The position numbers and the translations under genes are program-made. Of a DNA stretch of 64,000 bases, positions 60,316-64,000 are shown one piece after another (within the stretch, counting starts at the first letter, position 1; each line of letters starts with the position of its first letter). The notes under the pieces were generated by a model that searched no databases, had not been told where the DNA came from, and worked only from the letters and a program-made list of their open reading frames with translations. Source of the stretch: JANXUR01 sp038229415 (lineage in GTDB: Bacteria; Acidobacteriota; Terriglobia; Terriglobales; Acidobacteriaceae); the NCBI GenBank assembly GCA_038229415.1, contig JBBROM010000017.1, forward strand, positions 14,274-78,273, read 5' to 3'.

Positions 60316-61203
60316 TTAAGGCCGGGGATGAGGCGTCGTGCTGCCCTCCGTCATGCCCAGCACCCATTTGATCGCTTCAAAATACATCTTGCGGATATCG
60401 GGATCGCTCCAGGCTTCCGGGGTGTGGCCGAGCGTCGAATAGAAAACGCGCCCATTGCCATACATTTTGTCCCACGCGACAGCGAAATCGTGGTCGGTTC
60501 TATGGATACGTGGGTTGTCCGCGTAGTTCAGCTTGGTCGGATCGAGGCTCAGCAGAACGTTGACCTTCTCGCGCGACCACTCTTTGGGTTGATAAATTTC
60601 GTCATACTTCAAGAACGCTTTCGGAAAGTGACGAACTGCAGGAAAATTTGGGTCTTCGTTGATGATCGGCGCGTTGAATGTGCCCCATGGATGCTGATCG
60701 AACCATCCGCCGGTCAGCTCTCCGTATTCTGGCCATTTGTAATTCGTATCAAGAGCGGCGTGAACGCCAACAAAACCCTTACCATCGTCCTTGATAAATG
60801 TCAGCATGTCTTTCTTCTGAGTATCGTCGAGGTCGAGTTCACCGGTTGTGCTCACGAAGACCAAGGCATCGAAATAATCCAGGTTTTTCGCATTTCGTTC
60901 CAGCTTGCTCTTGGTGATTAGCTCTACATCCGTCCGCAACGTGGCGTCCCAGAGACCGCTCTCACGGCCCATGGCATAGATCGCAACCATCGCATCGGAA
61001 ATCGAATCGTGCTCCCATCCCTTGGTCTGGCCAATCACCAGAAGGTGCTTGAGGTGGATTTGCTTCTCGTGCGGCGGCGGCGGAAGCGAAGGATCTGTAG
61101 CTGGATGATCCTGAGCGGCGTTGAAAGTTGTGAAAAACGGCAAGAACAGAAAGGCGAACAGAGCTACTCGAGCATGGCGCAAGGCAATCTCCCTAAACAG
61201 CAT
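60316..61203 (-). CDS. ThuA domain-containing exported protein
   Basis: 295 aa with an N-terminal signal (HARVALFAFLFLPFFTTFNAAQ). The ThuA/class I glutamine-amidotransferase-like domain covers about 52-285: LLVIGQTKGWEHDSISDAMVAI, LDYFDALVFVSTTGELDL, GKGFVGVHAALDTNYKWPEY, FPAVRHFPKAFLKYDEIYQPK and NGRVFYSTLGHTPEAW. The start ATG 61203 lacks a Shine-Dalgarno; TTG 61182 has GGGAG upstream and is an alternative. The family is linked to trehalose and other sugar use, with the reaction unclear. The cytochrome and quinoprotein genes follow it. Confidence 0.86.
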   Translation of the reverse strand: MLFREIALRHARVALFAFLFLPFFTTFNAAQDHPATDPSLPPPPHEKQIHLKHLLVIGQTKGWEHDSISDAMVAIYAMGRESGLWDATLRTDVELITKSKLERNAKNLDYFDALVFVSTTGELDLDDTQKKDMLTFIKDDGKGFVGVHAALDTNYKWPEYGELTGGWFDQHPWGTFNAPIINEDPNFPAVRHFPKAFLKYDEIYQPKEWSREKVNVLLSLDPTKLNYADNPRIHRTDHDFAVAWDKMYGNGRVFYSTLGHTPEAWSDPDIRKMYFEAIKWVLGMTEGSTTPHPRP

Positions 61204-61705
61204 TCATTCTGTGGCACGATCTGGCCTGGACACACTCTGCTTGTTCTGAAGATGCCATCAGGCCATCCACGTTAACACAAGGCGCGTCCGTCGGCCAATC
61301 GCGGTCAAGTCTTGCGATGAATGTGCGTTTTATCTTGGCAAAACGCGAGGAATTGAAGAAGACTGATCGAGGAGGGATTTGCCCCCAAACAGCATGCCCT
61401 CCCAAGCAGACTTAGCGTTACCGCCTCGGTGGAAACGACTGCAGACCGTTGGGGAAAGAATCACTAACGCTGATAAGAGAGGGGCGTTCGTCTATTTGAC
61501 CACGACACGGAATGTCTGGTGCCTTCTCCTGAGCGCGCATGGGATACCAGCGATCATGACTCTCCCGATTAACGCTCCTTCGTATAAGCACATCCTCTCA
61601 AGTCGTTTTCATCATTTCCTCCTGCGCGGCTGGTACCCAGGATTCGTGAACCCTGTCGTTATACCGACTTGAATCGCTTACTACTACGCCAATTGCATTT
61701 GCAGA
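61204..61705. other. No gene recognised
   Basis: About 500 bases between the ThuA gene and the decayed GH2 gene. A 97-aa plus-strand frame (61379-61672) has no recognisable features. No promoter, repeat or RNA was identified. Confidence 0.5.
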
Positions 61706-63895
61706 CTATCGCAACTCCGCTCTTGGACTTCCCTGCTCAGTTCGAATTGTCACCTCACCCGCCGACATGCCCGGCGCGTTGGCTTTCAATCTAATCTCCC
61801 CCGGCGTTCTGGACGTCCGCACGACAACGAGCGCTCGTCCATGGAAGAGTGACAGGTGATCGCCCTGATACGACTCCTTGCTCGCTCCATCTCCATTGCC
61901 TAACGCAATGATTGTCCCGGGCCCCTTGATTGCGAACTGTAGCTCAGCGGCTGTATTGGGATTAAGTCGTCCTTCTGCGTCTACTGCTTCCACCGTGACG
62001 AAGGAGAGATCCTCGCCGCTTGCTTGGAGGACGGCCCGATCAGCCGTAAGGCGAAGTTTTACCGGATCTCCGGCGGTCTGCAACACACTCGTCGCGACTT
62101 CGTGATCGCCGTTGACTCCGACGGCCTTCAGTGTGCCCGGAGCATAAGGAATGCTGAAGAGCGCTCTACGCTCCTGTTCAACGGTCGTCGGCATCTCGCC
62201 AACCAGTTTGTCATTCAGATAGAGCCGCACCTTTTCGGTGCCAGCGTACACCTCGACTTGCATCTGCTTGCCTTCGTTACCGGGCCAAGTCCAACTGGGC
62301 AGGGTTGGGTAAACGCTCCAGCCGATGGCAACAATCTTCTTGCCTTCCGGTTCGGGCAGGCGCACGGTCGCGAAGACGCGGCTTCCACCGTTCCACAAGA
62401 TGTCCCGATAATACGACTGCGGCTTGCGGTAGCTGGTGAGGTCCAGGTCGCCTGAACTTGCGGCATGCCAGGGAAAGCCGGGAGCCATCAGGCTCATGAT
62501 TTCGGCGGCGGGATTCGGCTGGGCGTTTGGTTGGAAATTTGGCTGAGTGTTCGGTTGCGCATTCAGTTGTGCCTGCTGTTGCTGCTGCTGAATTGCTTCG
62601 AAGGGATCCTTCCCGTCGGCCCCCATGTTAGCCATCATCTGGTTCATCATGGTGATGGCTTGCGTCGCCAGCGCGGCCTTTTCCGGAGCGACATACGCCC
62701 AGCTTCCAAGTCCGGATTCTCCGAGGTAGTCCATCGCTGTCCACACAAATTCCCCGAGGACGTAAGGGTGTTCGTGAGTCACCTTCCAGTTGTCGAACGC
62801 GGCGCTTGGCACCGATTCGGTGGTCATCATGATGCGGTTTGGCACGCGCTCGTGATCCTTGGCCTGATTTTGCTTGATGTTGTAGTTGTAGCCGGAAACG
62901 TCGAGCTCAGCCATCACGGCGTCGATGCTCGGCGTATAGGTGGCACCGGGAAATGCTTCGGTCACGGGCCTGGTGGCGTCGAGTGAACGGACGCGGGCCG
63001 CGAGTTGCTTAGCGATGGGTGCGCCCGCAGGGGTCCACGCCTCGGGAATTTCGTTGCCAATGCCCCAAAAAATGATAGAGGGATGATTGCGGTCGCGAAG
63101 CACCATGGAATCAACATCGCGCTGCCACCATTCGTCGAAGAATTGCGCGTAGTCGTACTTTACCTTGCTCTTTTTCCAGACGTCGAAGGGCTCATCCAAT
63201 ACCAGGAGGCCGAGGCGGTCACAGGCGTCCAGAAAGGCGGGGGACGGCGGGTTGTGCGCAGTGCGCACCGCATTGAAGCCAGCCCCTTGAGGAGTTCGAC
63301 CCTGCGTTCCTCAGCCCGATCAAAGGCGGCGGATCCGAGCGGCCCGTTGTCATGATGCACGCTGCCGCCAACGAGCTTGATGGATTGGCCGTTGAGCAGC
63401 AGGCCTTTGTCTACCGACCACGCGAGAGATCGCACGCCGAACCTGGTCTCGACGCAGTCAATTACTTTGCCGCCTTGAACGATCTCGGTGACTGCCCGGT
63501 ACAGTACAGGAGTTTCCGGAGACCAAAGCTTTGGGTTTGCTAGCGCAATCTTCTGGCTGACTTCCTCGTGATTTCCGGCCGCAACCTGCAATTGCGACTG
63601 ATCTTTAGCGACCGCTTTTCCTGCTGCTGAGAATAGCGTTGTCGTCACCGATGCATCGGTTGATCCCGCAGAGTCGTTTTGCACCTGGGTGCGGATGACA
63701 ACCGTCGCACTCGTGCTGGTGGCTTCGGGAGTACTGACGAAGACGCCCCAAGGAGCAACATGAAGAGGTTCTGTGACGACGATCCGCACATGCCGATAAA
63801 TGCCCGATCCGCTATACCACCGGCTGCTGGGCTGCTGCGAGCAGTCCACGCGGACGGCGAGTGGAGTGCCCGATCTTCTGTGCCATTGAATGAGT
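61706..63895 (-). pseudogene. GH2 beta-galactosidase-like gene with two frameshifts and a missing N-terminus
   Basis: Coding similarity runs in three frames. LTHSMAQKIG shifts at about 63869-63871 into TPLAVRVDCSQQPSSRWYSG and the immunoglobulin-like domain; this shifts at the G run facing 63283-63286 into GAGFNAVRTAHNPPSPAFLDACDRLG and the TIM barrel. The barrel keeps FWGIGNEIPEAW (acid/base) and MMTTESVPSAAF (nucleophile), and the C-terminal domains are intact to AELR. The signal peptide and most of the first sugar-binding domain are absent. One shift fits a lost base and the other an extra base, both in G runs, so sequencing or assembly error is possible. Translation as one enzyme is not possible as written. 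Confidence 0.78.
62511..62590 (-). repeat. Tandem coding repeat (NxQP units and a Gln run) within the GH2 frame
   Basis: Four imperfect 12-base units encode NAQP, NTQP, NFQP and NAQP, next to six consecutive Gln codons at 62573-62590. This low-complexity insert lies after the catalytic barrel. Confidence 0.6.
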
Positions 63896-63944
63896 TAGTG
63901 TAACGCAGCTATTTCTGAGTTCACGCAGCCGCCGTCGGGGGTGT

Positions 63945-63981
63945 GGAGAAGTGGGAAGCGCGTAGCGGTTTCCACTTCTCC
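63945..63981. repeat. Inverted repeat near the window end
   Basis: The arms 63945-63961 and 63965-63981 pair over 17 positions with one mismatch and one G-T pair (outer arms GGAGAAGTGG and CCACTTCTCC). No T run follows on either strand, so it is not a standard terminator; it may be a REP-like hairpin. Confidence 0.5.
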
Positions 63982-64000
63982 ATGCCCCGTGTTGTTTGTC

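Noticed and set aside
61379..61672. 97-aa plus-strand frame
   Set aside because: Composition and lack of motifs or start signals give no support for coding.

Overview
The window looks like a GC-rich chromosome segment from an acidobacterium (Terriglobia-type). The call rests on gene content: an Oar-like TonB-dependent receptor with an N-terminal carboxypeptidase-regulatory domain, a CRTAC1 (FG-GAP/ASPIC-UnbV) protein, a TIGR03118-type protein, an IlvD/Edd sugar-acid dehydratase cluster, many glycoside hydrolases, and a quinoprotein paired with a c-type cytochrome. No tRNA, rRNA, CRISPR array, prophage or IS transposase was seen.

Layout. 1-5.7 kb: end of an N-acetylmuramoyl-L-alanine amidase gene, then an oxidative pentose/sugar-acid cluster (SMP-30 lactonase, L-arabinonate-type dehydratase, D-xylose-dehydrogenase-like SDR) and a LacI-family regulator. 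5.8-13.4 kb: GH3 and GH144-like glucan hydrolases convergent with a TonB-dependent receptor, separated by a strong terminator. 13.5-19.5 kb: a minus-strand operon reading araD, SSS sugar symporter, small two-helix membrane protein and L-fucose/L-arabinose-type isomerase, followed by a CRTAC1 protein. 20-25.1 kb: two-component system, porin and a cupredoxin-like protein. 25.3-36.4 kb: TIGR03118 protein, a CBM48 remnant, then minus-strand genes for an epimerase, F5/8-type lectin, GH2 beta-galactosidase, sugar-phosphate isomerase, K+ channel and MGH1/GH63-like glucosidase.

36.4-50.3 kb is the most unusual part: a putative transmembrane electron conduit. It contains a NuoE-NuoF fusion diaphorase, a large iron-sulfur protein with two cyclic-nucleotide-binding domains inside it, a probable b-type membrane cytochrome, an anchored decaheme cytochrome, an outer-membrane beta-barrel, a ten-heme cytochrome fused to an LVIVD beta-propeller, and a further multiheme cytochrome. 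Together they could carry electrons between NADH and the cell exterior, in either direction, under cyclic-nucleotide control. A FecR protein and a CHASE2 adenylate cyclase lie just downstream (52.2-55.5 kb). 56-63.9 kb: GH51 arabinofuranosidase, quinoprotein, diheme cytochrome, ThuA protein and a decayed GH2 gene.

Two layers of non-coding structure stand out. First, similar LacI-type operator motifs lie in or beside recognisable sigma70-like promoters of GH3, the TonB receptor, araD, beta-galactosidase and arabinofuranosidase, which suggests a carbohydrate regulon possibly served by the local LacI protein. Second, two copies of a ~230-bp MITE-like element with terminal inverted repeats, a covarying internal hairpin and target-site duplications sit near araD and upstream of the arabinofuranosidase.
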